Below, piece by piece: positions 8,800-17,268 of a stretch of 64,000 nt of DNA (the stretch's first letter is position 1; the number at the start of each line of letters is the position of its first letter). The stretch is taken from NCBI GenBank assembly GCA_035471925.1, contig DATIPO010000206.1, forward strand, positions 1-64,000, read 5' to 3'. The notes below the pieces were generated by a model. It was not told the origin of the DNA. It did not search any database and was given only the letters and a program-made list of their open reading frames with translations. Made by a program: the position numbers and the translations under genes. This DNA is from JANQFM01 sp035471925 (GTDB taxonomy: Bacteria > Acidobacteriota > UBA6911 > RPQK01 > DATIPO01).

Positions 8800-11256
8800 A
8801 TGTACGCGAACAGTCTCATGAAATATCTGTCATCTGCTCTTGAAACGAAGACCCGTCCGGCCCTTTGCGGCCTCCTGCTCTGGATGGCTCTGGCCGCGGC
8901 CGCCCCTCCGGCTTGGGCGGGAGGGGGCGGGGGCGGCGACGTGCCTGAACCCGAATTCTGGGGAGCATCCCACCCGCTGGAACGCATTGATCCTCATGGA
9001 CGCCGGGCCCGGGTGGCAGTGCGCGACGTGCCCATCCGCATCGAGTATCCGGTGCTTGCGGGCGAAGAGGTGGTCCTGAGTGCTGTTGGAACCGAGCGCC
9101 AAGTGGACGGCGTGTGGGAATTCCGTCCGCTGGTGGCGTTTCTGGTCGACCGCTCGCTTTCCGGCGAGGAAGGCGACGGCCAGTGGCTGGCAGTGTGGAA
9201 TCTGGGGCAGAACACGCCAGGAGCCTTGAGCTGGTTTCGGGCCGCCATTCCCGGGTTCACGGCCCGCAAGCGTTCACCCTCAGGGCAACTGAACGATCTG
9301 CGCGAGAAGCTGGAGACCTTTAACCGCGCTTGGGACAAAGGTGACATCCGCATCCCCGACACGACCTACGAAATCATCGACGGCCATCAACGCTCCAATG
9401 TTTCGCTGGTTCTCAACGGCATCAAGCAAGGACTCTCCATCGCCGACTTTTCCTTTCTGGGACAGTTTCTCTATCGGGGAATGCTGCTGCGGCGCGACGA
9501 CGCTCAGAACCGCAATTTCCAGCAGACCTACGTGGGACTGCTATGGTATGGAGACGTGGCCCGCACCACGCCTGATCGGGAGCCGCTCTCGCCCGACGCC
9601 ATCCACGAGATCAAGTTCCGCCTGCTCTCCAACCGCCACATGCTGGGACGCTGGGTCTTGCCCGAGGCCGAGCAGTCCTTCGTGCACGGCTTCGAGAACG
9701 AGATGCGGGACCACCTGTGGGGGACGTCCTGCCGCTTGGCCTCCGACGCCAACGAGTACGGGCTGGGCTATGAGGAGCTCCAGCGCTACACGGCTTCGGG
9801 CGTCCCCATGGCGTTGGGCGGAATCCTCTACTACGACCCCTCCATCGCTCCCGAGCAGCCGCCCGTCGAGTGGGGCATCGACAATCCCTTCGACCTGACT
9901 TACGATCCATTCACCGAACCTGAGGTGCAGGAAGCTGCCCGTCGGGGAGAGCGCGTCCCTCTGGCCGTCTACGTCTACCAGAGCAATATGGCGCTCAAGC
10001 CCATCATCGTGGTCGACTTCTTCCGCCCCTCCAACCCCCGCCTGCGTGAGGCCGCCACCTACTGGCGCAAGCTGGGCGGCGAAGCTCTCGGAGCCTCCAA
10101 CCTGGGACGTCTCTACAAGTGGGGCCACCAGGCCCTGGGATTCGCCGCCAACCGCAAGGGCATCACCTTGCTCTCGGACATGAAGCTGGCTCTGGGCATT
10201 GAGGAGTTTCGCCTTTCGCTCATGAACCAGATGTACTTCCAGGCCGACATGGCCGATGAGCTCTTGGACCAAGTCGACCGCCTGACCATTAATCCGCTGG
10301 TGCAGCCCGGACGCGTCAAGCGCCTGCAAGCCCAACTCGACTATCAGGCTTTGTTGGCCGACGGAGGCGAACTGGCGCTGCTGGCCGCCCGGCGCATCCG
10401 CAACCGGCGCATCTTCGACGCCCTGGACATCAAGCCGCGTCCCCTTGACGAGGACGATTACGCCCGCTACCGCATCTATCTCGAACAAGGCCGTCATATC
10501 GAGCGCCTCAACCTCTACTTGCAGGAGCCTTACCAAAGCTCCGTTCCCATCGGAGAAGTGGAGGAGTCGCTGCGCGCCTTGGGAGACTTGAGCAGCGGCC
10601 GCGACCAGGAAGCCGCCGAGACGCTGGTGCGTTTCCGCATGGAGGTCGGCAAGCTCCGCGACGCCCGAGGCGGAGGGCAGCAACGCCTGCGTCAGGCCTT
10701 GTCGCTCAGCCGCGATTCCCTGCAACGCCTCTATGCCGTCCGCGGACTCAGTCCCGACGATCTGCAGTCCGATCTGGCGGCCATGGAAGAAAGGGTCGAG
10801 CGGCAAGCCGAGGAGCGCCATCGGCAGCGCCAGAAAGACCATGCCAACTTCTTCATGCAGCAGATGGACAGCCACCTCGACTACCTGCAGGCCCTGGTCG
10901 ACTCGCAGGGCGACTTGACGCATGTCTCTCCCTGGTACGTGAGCCGCGCTGCGGACTTCTTCCACCAAGTCCCTCAGGTTATCGCGTCCAATCCGATGGC
11001 AGCCAAGAAGTTCCGCAAGAAAGAGGCCCAGGTGGCATCGCTTCTGCGCCAGAGCGAGGAGAAGCTGGCTCAGGCCCGGCTCAGCCAGCAACCCCAATGG
11101 CTCGAGGAGGAACGCCAGACCTGTTTGGACGACCTGCGGGGAGTACAGCGGCATCTGCGGGCCTCGATCTGGGAAGATGGAGATTTCCCCCTGGACGGAC
11201 CCCAGGAGAAGGCGCCCCAACGAGCCGCCCGCTCAGCCGAGCCCGACATCCAGTGA
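8800..11256 (+). CDS. Uncharacterised large exported protein
   Basis: An 818-residue protein I do not recognise. A hydrophobic stretch at about residues 21-41 ending PPAWA-GGGG looks like a signal peptide. An alternative ATG at 8818 would give a tidier N-terminus. The middle region is rich in aromatic residues (NFQQTYVGLLWYGDVAR, GGILYYDPSIAPEQPP, ALKPIIVVDFFRPSNPR). The C-terminal third is highly charged and probably helical or coiled-coil (about residues 610-790), without Cys or known catalytic motifs. It lies between a flippase-like membrane protein and an AlkP-superfamily hydrolase, both on the same strand. That suggests a joint envelope function, but this is inference from position only. 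Confidence 0.75.
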   Translation: MYANSLMKYLSSALETKTRPALCGLLLWMALAAAAPPAWAGGGGGGDVPEPEFWGASHPLERIDPHGRRARVAVRDVPIRIEYPVLAGEEVVLSAVGTERQVDGVWEFRPLVAFLVDRSLSGEEGDGQWLAVWNLGQNTPGALSWFRAAIPGFTARKRSPSGQLNDLREKLETFNRAWDKGDIRIPDTTYEIIDGHQRSNVSLVLNGIKQGLSIADFSFLGQFLYRGMLLRRDDAQNRNFQQTYVGLLWYGDVARTTPDREPLSPDAIHEIKFRLLSNRHMLGRWVLPEAEQSFVHGFENEMRDHLWGTSCRLASDANEYGLGYEELQRYTASGVPMALGGILYYDPSIAPEQPPVEWGIDNPFDLTYDPFTEPEVQEAARRGERVPLAVYVYQSNMALKPIIVVDFFRPSNPRLREAATYWRKLGGEALGASNLGRLYKWGHQALGFAANRKGITLLSDMKLALGIEEFRLSLMNQMYFQADMADELLDQVDRLTINPLVQPGRVKRLQAQLDYQALLADGGELALLAARRIRNRRIFDALDIKPRPLDEDDYARYRIYLEQGRHIERLNLYLQEPYQSSVPIGEVEESLRALGDLSSGRDQEAAETLVRFRMEVGKLRDARGGGQQRLRQALSLSRDSLQRLYAVRGLSPDDLQSDLAAMEERVERQAEERHRQRQKDHANFFMQQMDSHLDYLQALVDSQGDLTHVSPWYVSRAADFFHQVPQVIASNPMAAKKFRKKEAQVASLLRQSEEKLAQARLSQQPQWLEEERQTCLDDLRGVQRHLRASIWEDGDFPLDGPQEKAPQRAARSAEPDIQ

Positions 11257-11355
11257 AGCTCAGAGACGCTCGAGAGACGCAACCAGAGATGATGGATTGC
11301 CTGAGCAGCCCCTGCCCACGGGAGCTGCTGAAGATGTTGCCAAAACTTAACTCCG

Positions 11356-11384
11356 GTGTGAACTTGTTGGCCACCCCGGTGGCC
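11356..11384. repeat. Short hairpin repeat, copy 2
   Basis: GTGTGAACTTGT, then TGGCCACC-CC-GGTGGCC. The arms form a 7-bp stem with a 2-nt loop. It is nearly identical to the block at 1108-1135, but its loop and one stem pair differ in a way that keeps pairing. It lies in the 143-bp gap before the AlkP-like gene, close to that gene's start. Confidence 0.5.
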
Positions 11385-11399
11385 CAGACAAATTGACCT

Positions 11400-14171
11400 A
11401 TGAAGATTTCAGTGAAACCGCTGCTGACGCTGCTTTTGGCCCTCGCATTCGCCCTTCAGCCGGCTGCGGCCCAGGTGTCGCGCCAGGACGAGCCGGGACG
11501 GCTGGTCATGATCAAATGCGACGGACTGCCCCCTGACTTGCTGGCCGCGGTGGCTTTCCCCGAACGCGAGGACCTGCTGGCTCGCCTGCCTTACGCCAAG
11601 GACCTCAAGCAAGCCTTGACCGAATACCAGCGCCAAAGCGGACGCCAGATCGTGCTCCCAAACATCCGCAAGTTCTTCTACCAGGACGGGGTGGTCGCCG
11701 ACAATATGTATTCTCATACGCTGACGCTGTCGGCCGTGGCCTGGGGCGTAATCGAGACGGGCCTGCCCAGCATCATCAAGGGACATGGCGTCTTCAGCCG
11801 CGACACTTGCCACCTGCGCTCCCACCTCGACGGACTGCGCGACACCATCGACCAGCTTAAGGTGCGCGTGCCCTACGGCGAATCGCGCACCGCCGCCACC
11901 TGGAGACTCGACCAAGTCGGCGTCCCGTTCATTTTCGACTACTATGACCCCTTGCGCTCCTGGCAGGGACCCCACATCTACCGCCGCAGCGCCAACCGCG
12001 AACTGCTGCTGGAAGGCGGCAAGCGCTGGTTGACCGCCGACGGTGAAGGAGCCCTGGGCATCGCCCGCTCCCACGTATCGCGCTTTGTGACCGGAATCGA
12101 CTATACCGAGTTCAACCAGGAAATGAGCGCCCAGATCACGGCCGAAAAAATCCTGGAAAAGGACCTGCAGGGCGACGAGCGCTTCGACTTCGTTTCTCCC
12201 CTCTTCACCCTGATGGACCACCAGCAGCACGTCGATCCTCACCCCGTCAACCTGATTCACTGGCTGACAGTGCTGGACCGCGAAGTGGGACAAATCTTCC
12301 GGGCCGTGGCTGAAAGCGAGAGGCGCGACCACACCGTAGTGGCCATCACCTCTGATCATGGCTCGGAGATCAAGCCCGGCCAAGTGGGCTATTCCTTCCC
12401 CATCACCAAGGTCTTCCGCACCCGCCAGTACGGCGGACATACCGTCAAAACGCTGCTGGTGGAAGCCGCCTGGAGCGCCCTTTCCGTTCCTATTCCGGGC
12501 ATGGACCGCCCCCGCATCTACGAGAGCGAGTATTCGCCTTATAACCGAGGTCCGGCGGGTCAAGACGGCTACGTCACGGCCTACATCGACCCGTTCGGAA
12601 ACGGACGGGCCGCCACCTATCTGCGCAACGACGACCTCAACCGCCTACACCTGTTGTTGATGGAGCTCAAGAACAAGCCTGATGCCCAGAAGTTCGAGCG
12701 CCTGCGCAGTCTTTTCAGCCAGACCCTGGACGCCACCCGCGCTTGGCTGGAGCCTGATCTGCGACTCCTTGACGACTATTTGCAGGGCGCCGCCGACTTG
12801 GCCCAGAATCTAGCCGCCAAGGCTGACCGCCAGTCCTTTGACCAAGCCCGGCGCCTGAGAGCCGAAATCAATCGCAACCGTCCTCAGGTCGAAGCCCTGC
12901 AGCGCCTGCTTTCCGTGACCTTCGACAAAGGTCTGGAGGGGGGACTTTATTTCGATCAGGTCTTCAGCGGCGAATTCAAGATCGAGGACTTCCTTCCCAA
13001 GCAGTATATGGGAGTCGCCAACAGCGTCCACCAGCTCAGCCGCTACACGCTGGGCTTGGATGATGATCTCCAGTGGATCTCGCACACTGTCGACCCGCAG
13101 GGCCAAACCGTCCCCATGGACTATTTTCAGTTGCTGCGCGACTACCAGGCACCCAACGCTCCCGTCAACGGGGACCGCAATCCCTACGACTTGGTGGTCA
13201 CTCCGCTCGATGTCGAAAATCTGCGTCCGGCTTTGCGGGACAAGAAACTTGTCGAAGGGGAGGACCGCTTGCGCGCGGCAGCCTGGATTCTCTCGACCGC
13301 CAAAGGCAATCCCAGCAAGGGCGGTTCGGCGCTGGCGGTTAAGACCCAGGACGGGCGCATCCAGTACATTCCCATTGCCCATCTGGAACAGGACGCCGAT
13401 GGCCGCTATCGTTTCGACTTGAACGAAGGGAAGGATCCTCTGGGCCTGCTGCATTCCGATTCGGGCTTCCGGCCGCCCCGCCCAGGTCCTGCTCAGACGG
13501 TGGCTGGCGCCTCGGACGCCTCTCAGGCGTCTGGGCGAGCTTCGCGGTCGGCAGCCCATCTCGCTTGGATGCGCGCCTTGCACCCCGCCCGCCAGTGGCT
13601 TGAGGCTGCCCATGCCACGGAGTACTCGGTGGCTCCCAACATCATTCTCGATCTGATCGACGATGCGGTGGCCGAGTTGGTTGGCGATCCTGAGTTCCAG
13701 AAGTACCTGATTGAGTTTTCCAGTCCGGAGATGAAGCAGCGCTATCTGCGCGGACTCAAACGCAAGTATGCCTCGCTGCGTCCCGACTTCATCATCTGGG
13801 CCGAAGAGCTGTGGAATTTCAACTCCAAGGCCCGCACCTCGGGAGGCAATCATTCAGGGTTGCGTCCCATGGTTACACGCACCGTCTTCGGACTCTGGGG
13901 CGGCAAGAATACGGGAATTGCCCAAGGGCGCACCGTCCGCGAGATTCACACCACGATCGATCTCGTCCCCACTTTGCTCGCCACCGCGGGGCTGCTGGAC
14001 GAAGAGGGACGCCCAGTGGTGGTTCCAGGGGCTTTGCGTGAGCGCGCCTACCGCATCCTTCCCGGCCAAGTCATCGACGTGTGGAAGGAGGGCCGCAAGC
14101 CGTCCGTCTTTCAGTCCCGGGACGGAGACGCCCGAAAATCCTCGGCCTCTCCCGAAACCCGCCCGCGTTGA
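11400..14171 (+). CDS. Alkaline-phosphatase-superfamily hydrolase with a large internal insertion
   Basis: A 923-residue exported protein with a clear signal peptide (residues 1-24, ending LQPAAA). Metal-site landmarks of the AlkP/phosphodiesterase fold appear in order: Asp41 in MIKCDGLPPD, a Ser/Thr nucleophile region HTLTLSAVAWG at about 106-116, MDHQQHVDP near 275, TSDHGSE near 319 and GNHSGL near 815. A sulfatase-like TIDLVPTLL tail follows. The last histidine is separated from the DH pair by roughly 490 residues. That insert includes a charged helical stretch (460-500) and a low-complexity region rich in Ala/Ser (about 690-720). The insert is unusual for the superfamily. The substrate is unknown; an envelope phosphate or sulfate ester is plausible. 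It follows the unrecognised exported protein on the same strand. Confidence 0.8.
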   Translation: MKISVKPLLTLLLALAFALQPAAAQVSRQDEPGRLVMIKCDGLPPDLLAAVAFPEREDLLARLPYAKDLKQALTEYQRQSGRQIVLPNIRKFFYQDGVVADNMYSHTLTLSAVAWGVIETGLPSIIKGHGVFSRDTCHLRSHLDGLRDTIDQLKVRVPYGESRTAATWRLDQVGVPFIFDYYDPLRSWQGPHIYRRSANRELLLEGGKRWLTADGEGALGIARSHVSRFVTGIDYTEFNQEMSAQITAEKILEKDLQGDERFDFVSPLFTLMDHQQHVDPHPVNLIHWLTVLDREVGQIFRAVAESERRDHTVVAITSDHGSEIKPGQVGYSFPITKVFRTRQYGGHTVKTLLVEAAWSALSVPIPGMDRPRIYESEYSPYNRGPAGQDGYVTAYIDPFGNGRAATYLRNDDLNRLHLLLMELKNKPDAQKFERLRSLFSQTLDATRAWLEPDLRLLDDYLQGAADLAQNLAAKADRQSFDQARRLRAEINRNRPQVEALQRLLSVTFDKGLEGGLYFDQVFSGEFKIEDFLPKQYMGVANSVHQLSRYTLGLDDDLQWISHTVDPQGQTVPMDYFQLLRDYQAPNAPVNGDRNPYDLVVTPLDVENLRPALRDKKLVEGEDRLRAAAWILSTAKGNPSKGGSALAVKTQDGRIQYIPIAHLEQDADGRYRFDLNEGKDPLGLLHSDSGFRPPRPGPAQTVAGASDASQASGRASRSAAHLAWMRALHPARQWLEAAHATEYSVAPNIILDLIDDAVAELVGDPEFQKYLIEFSSPEMKQRYLRGLKRKYASLRPDFIIWAEELWNFNSKARTSGGNHSGLRPMVTRTVFGLWGGKNTGIAQGRTVREIHTTIDLVPTLLATAGLLDEEGRPVVVPGALRERAYRILPGQVIDVWKEGRKPSVFQSRDGDARKSSASPETRPR

Positions 14172-14325
14172 GGCTCGCTTTTGAGGTCCGCCATGAGCGA
14201 CCCGCGACCCCTGTCCGAGAGGGACCATGTGTCGGCGTCCGGCGTCCGTCCAGGTGACCCGAACCGCTAGTAGGATGACTCCTACGGGCGAGCCCTGTGC
14301 TGCATTCTGGAATCCGCTTCCGTTT

Positions 14326-14338
14326 TCACAAAATGTGA
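14326..14338. promoter_or_regulatory. Perfect inverted repeat TCACA-AAA-TGTGA
   Basis: A 13-bp palindrome about 105 bp upstream of the HDOD gene. The half sites are those of CRP/FNR-type regulators, but in the reverse order and with a shorter spacer than the CRP consensus. It may be an operator of another regulator, or chance. Confidence 0.25.
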
Positions 14339-14440
14339 CGATTCTCGCCAGACATATGAGGTATGCTGAAGAGAAGGTGCGATTCAGTGGCGAAATGGAA
14401 TCGCCGTCCACGGGGCCGGCACGGACGATAAAAGGGCAAA

Positions 14441-15331
14441 ATGAGCAATCTCAGCGACCGGCAATTGCCAGCCATTGAAATTGACGAGACGACTTTTCTC
14501 AAGGACCACTTCTCCCTCCCGCCTCTGCCTCAGGTTTCCACCAACATCATGGAGAAGATCAGTTCGGGAGATACGGGGCCCAACGAAATCGCCAACTTGC
14601 TTTCCTCCGATCCCGCATTGGTGGCTTTGGTTTTCAAGCTCGTCAACTCGGCTTACTATTCGCTTCCCAAGCGCATTGAACGTCTCAATCAAGCCGTGGC
14701 CTTCCTGGGATTGGCCGAAATCAACCGGTTGGTCATGGCGCTCTCGGTCATGAAGGCTCTGGAGCCCGCCGAACCCGCGGCCTTCGAGAGATTCTGGCGC
14801 CATTCCTTCTACAGCGCCCTCATCTCCCGCAGCGTAGCCCGCAATTTTTTCCGCAACCTTGAGTTGGAGGGGCTCTATACGGCGGTCTTGCTGCACGACG
14901 TGGGCAAGCTGATCTACATGAGATTCTTCCCGGAGCATTACCACGCGCTGGTTGACTACACGCGCCATCGGCGCTGCTTTTTCTACCAGGCCGAGGAACG
15001 CTTCTCCCTGCCTTCCCACCAGCGCTTCGGAGAGTTGTTGTGCGACCGTTGGAAGCTTCCGGCCACCGTCAGCCGGGCTTGTGCCTTCCACGAACTGCAG
15101 CAGTTGCAGCAAGTCGAGCCGGATGACGACCGGGAGTTCGAGATCGTGTCCGCCGTCTCCAACTCGATGGCCCATTTGGCCGACGGGACTTTGACCGATC
15201 AGCTCAAAGAAGATTGCCGTCAAGAAATCCAGAGAGTCCTGCATTGCTCCGAAGAGAACTTCCTCATCGCCATGGCCGAGATCTACGATTTGCAGGACTC
15301 GGTGGAGGACTTTCTCAACCGTCTGATGTGA
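14441..15331 (+). CDS. HDOD-domain signalling protein
   Basis: A 296-residue cytoplasmic protein. The HDOD core starts LPPLPQVSTNIMEKISSG and continues IANLLSSDPALVALVFKLVNSAYY and AVAFLGLAEINRLVMAL. This is the signature of the domain that replaces HD phosphohydrolase residues while keeping the fold. A HD pair survives in VLLHDVGKL (about residue 152). HDOD proteins usually act as regulators in chemotaxis, c-di-GMP or stress signalling rather than as enzymes. The start ATG 14441 has AAAAGGG 4 nt upstream. No other signalling domain is fused. Confidence 0.88.
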   Translation: MSNLSDRQLPAIEIDETTFLKDHFSLPPLPQVSTNIMEKISSGDTGPNEIANLLSSDPALVALVFKLVNSAYYSLPKRIERLNQAVAFLGLAEINRLVMALSVMKALEPAEPAAFERFWRHSFYSALISRSVARNFFRNLELEGLYTAVLLHDVGKLIYMRFFPEHYHALVDYTRHRRCFFYQAEERFSLPSHQRFGELLCDRWKLPATVSRACAFHELQQLQQVEPDDDREFEIVSAVSNSMAHLADGTLTDQLKEDCRQEIQRVLHCSEENFLIAMAEIYDLQDSVEDFLNRLM

Positions 15332-15332
15332 G

Positions 15333-15632
15333 TTAAGGGAAGCCGAAGAGGGCTCGGTAGCGCCGGCAGAGTTGCTCGAAGCCGGCCCGCGAGAAGTGGC
15401 CCTTCTCCAACTGGCCGAACACATCCTGCAACTCGCCTCGGGCTTCCTCGATGGGCTGTCGAGGCGCCTTGAGCCGTCCGCTGAGCAGAGCCCGGTCGGC
15501 TTCCTGCTGCCATTCCAGGCATCGACGAAACTGGGGAGGAGGCAGGCGGGGCTTGAGCAGAGCCAGGAGAAGGGCGAAGTCATTACGCAAGAGGTGCAGT
15601 TGTTGGCTTGACAGCCCTTGAAATCCGGTCAT
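15333..15632 (-). CDS. Hypothetical small protein
   Basis: About 99 residues, starting MTGFQGLSSQQLHLLRNDFA. It is predicted mostly helical, with many Leu, Gln and Arg, and no motif I recognise. Longer in-frame starts exist at 15668 and 15728, but the last would overlap the divergent sigma factor start. It is squeezed between the HDOD gene (convergent, 1 nt from its stop) and the sigma factor (divergent). A role tied to the sigma factor is possible but unsupported. It could also be a spurious frame. Confidence 0.45.
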   Translation of the reverse strand: MTGFQGLSSQQLHLLRNDFALLLALLKPRLPPPQFRRCLEWQQEADRALLSGRLKAPRQPIEEARGELQDVFGQLEKGHFSRAGFEQLCRRYRALFGFP

Positions 15633-15721
15633 ATACTCTCGTCGCTCACGCTGGTTTCCTTTATTCATACTTCTAAGAACGCGCCCCGGCCCCCAATCTG
15701 CGAAGTGCATGGCGAAGAGGC

Positions 15722-16354
15722 ATGCCATTAGAAGAGCTTTGGCGAGAGAACGAGACGGCTTTCCGCAAGATTGCCCGAAGCCTGGTGGGGGATCCCTTCA
15801 CCTGCGAAGATATTCTGCAGGAGAGCTATCTGCGGCTGATGCGGCGGCGGACTTGCCGTGAGCCCACTTACCCTTACCTGCGCCAGGTGGTCGTTCATCA
15901 AAGCCTCGACCACTTCCGCCGCTGCGGACGCCGGACCCGGCGCCTCCTGCGCCTGCGCTCGGCTCACGTTCCCGAGTCGGTCCCGACCCCGCTGACCCTC
16001 ATGCTGGACCGCGAGGAGGAGGCTTTGCGCCAGCGCATCCTCAGCCGAGTGCGCGACCTCAGCAGAGGACTTTCGCCCGAAATGCGGTTCGCGCTGGACG
16101 TCTATTTCGGAGGCAGGGAGCTCTCCATCCGCGAGACCTGCCGCAGGCGGAACCTGCCCTATTCCACTTTGCGTTCGCGTTTGCTGATGGCCTTGCGCCG
16201 TCTGCGTGTCCACCTGCGGGAAGAAGGACTCTACCAGGAGTATCTGTGCCTGAGGCGTGGCCAAGGCGGCCTTAGGGTTGCGGAGGGGAGTCGGGCGAAG
16301 CCTTGCGCCGCTGAAAGAAGCGCACCGCGCTGTCGCCGGCCGTCAGCTCATTGA
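15722..16354 (+). CDS. ECF-type RNA polymerase sigma factor
   Basis: A 210-residue protein with sigma region 2 (residues 1-70; AFRKIARSLVGDPFTCEDILQ, the usual D-x-x-Q segment) and sigma region 4 (about 115-170; LSPEMRFALDVYFGG, then SIRETCRRRNLPYSTLRSRL helix-turn-helix). The ATG has GAAGAGG upstream. No anti-sigma gene is adjacent. The final 30 residues are basic, not part of region 4, and are encoded opposite the 3' end of rsmD (83-bp overlap). The regulon cannot be inferred. Confidence 0.85.
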   Translation: MPLEELWRENETAFRKIARSLVGDPFTCEDILQESYLRLMRRRTCREPTYPYLRQVVVHQSLDHFRRCGRRTRRLLRLRSAHVPESVPTPLTLMLDREEEALRQRILSRVRDLSRGLSPEMRFALDVYFGGRELSIRETCRRRNLPYSTLRSRLLMALRRLRVHLREEGLYQEYLCLRRGQGGLRVAEGSRAKPCAAERSAPRCRRPSAH

Positions 16355-16847
16355 CTTGTTCCAGGACTTGGGGAAGGGGGCCCAAGTCGGTGCGCTTGAA
16401 GGACTCGATGACAGCCAGCGAATGAGATCCCAGCAATGGGGATATGGCCAGGCGCTGGATGAGCTTAGGATAGCGTCCGAAGCTGTAAGGCGGGTCGAAG
16501 TATAGGATGTCGGTGGCGGCAGCGGGCTGAAACTCCCTCAGGAGGACAAAGACGTCCAGGGTGCTGATCTCGTAGCCGTCCTCGACGCCGCACAGCGAGA
16601 TGTTCTTTTCAATGAGCCTGCGGGCGGCGCGGTCGCGTTCGTTGAAGATTACGTAGCCGGCCCCGCGGCTGAGGGCTTCCAATCCCATCGCTCCGCTTCC
16701 CGCCATGGCGTCGAGGAAGACGGCTCCCTGGATGCGGGGACCCAGGGCGTCAAAAACGGCTCCCCTGAGCCGGTCGCTGGTGGGACGGATGTCCGCCTTC
16801 AACGGGGCCAGGCCGCGGCGTTTGAATCTTCCTGCGATGATGCGCAT
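16272..16847 (-). CDS. rsmD: 16S rRNA (guanine-966-N2)-methyltransferase
   Basis: A 191-residue SAM-dependent methyltransferase that modifies G966 of 16S rRNA. It begins MRIIAGRFKRRGL and continues RPTSDRLRGAVFDAL, both standard RsmD features. FLDAMAGSGAMGLEALSRGA is the SAM-binding motif and LYFDPPYS is the catalytic (D/N)PPY motif of N-methyltransferases. The length is normal. It lies 15 bp downstream of a small hypothetical gene on the same strand, and its 3' end overlaps the convergent sigma factor gene. Confidence 0.93.
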   Translation of the reverse strand: MRIIAGRFKRRGLAPLKADIRPTSDRLRGAVFDALGPRIQGAVFLDAMAGSGAMGLEALSRGAGYVIFNERDRAARRLIEKNISLCGVEDGYEISTLDVFVLLREFQPAAATDILYFDPPYSFGRYPKLIQRLAISPLLGSHSLAVIESFKRTDLGPLPQVLEQVNELTAGDSAVRFFQRRKASPDSPPQP

Positions 16848-16862
16848 TGAGATCGGCGCCCC

Positions 16863-17201
16863 TCAGTGGGACCCCAGGGTGACGACGGCTTCGTAGACCG
16901 AATAAGCCAGCCGGTGGACGGCAAAGGCCTTGACGTCCCGGCTGGGATCCTCAGGCTTTGGAAAGTCCTCCAGGACCGTCTCCAGAAAAGAGATGGCGGC
17001 TTTGTCGGGCGAATCACCGCCTTCAGCAAACTGCAAGACGGCGTGTTCGAGCTGATCGGCGCCCTGGCAGAGGCGCAGCCAACGGCTTCCCACAGCGGTC
17101 TGCCGGGCTCCGGCCTCCGCTTGGGGAGAGCTCTGGGGCGCATCCTCGGCGGCGGCCGCCGCCTCCTGAGGTGGAGTGATTTGAGGGCTTTCTTCGCTCA
17201 C
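16863..17201 (-). CDS. Hypothetical protein upstream of rsmD
   Basis: A 112-residue protein with a disordered Ala/Glu/Gln/Pro-rich first third and a helical remainder (LRLCQGADQLEHAVLQFAEG, then AFAVHRLAYSVYEAVVTLG). The start is GTG 17201, supported by AGGAAGG 6 nt upstream. The overlapping ATG at 17203 is directly followed by a stop. It probably forms a two-gene operon with rsmD. I recognise no domain; function unknown. Confidence 0.6.
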   Translation of the reverse strand: MSEESPQITPPQEAAAAAEDAPQSSPQAEAGARQTAVGSRWLRLCQGADQLEHAVLQFAEGGDSPDKAAISFLETVLEDFPKPEDPSRDVKAFAVHRLAYSVYEAVVTLGSH

Positions 17202-17268
17202 ATCGGACCTTCCTGGGCTTGGGAAATTCAGACCAATTACCGAAAAATCGTATCACAGGAGGGCATCC

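Noticed and set aside
9541..11220. A 559-codon minus-strand frame
   Set aside because: It is a mirror of the 818-residue exported protein. It has no ribosome-binding site or recognisable domain, and the plus frame has the signal peptide.
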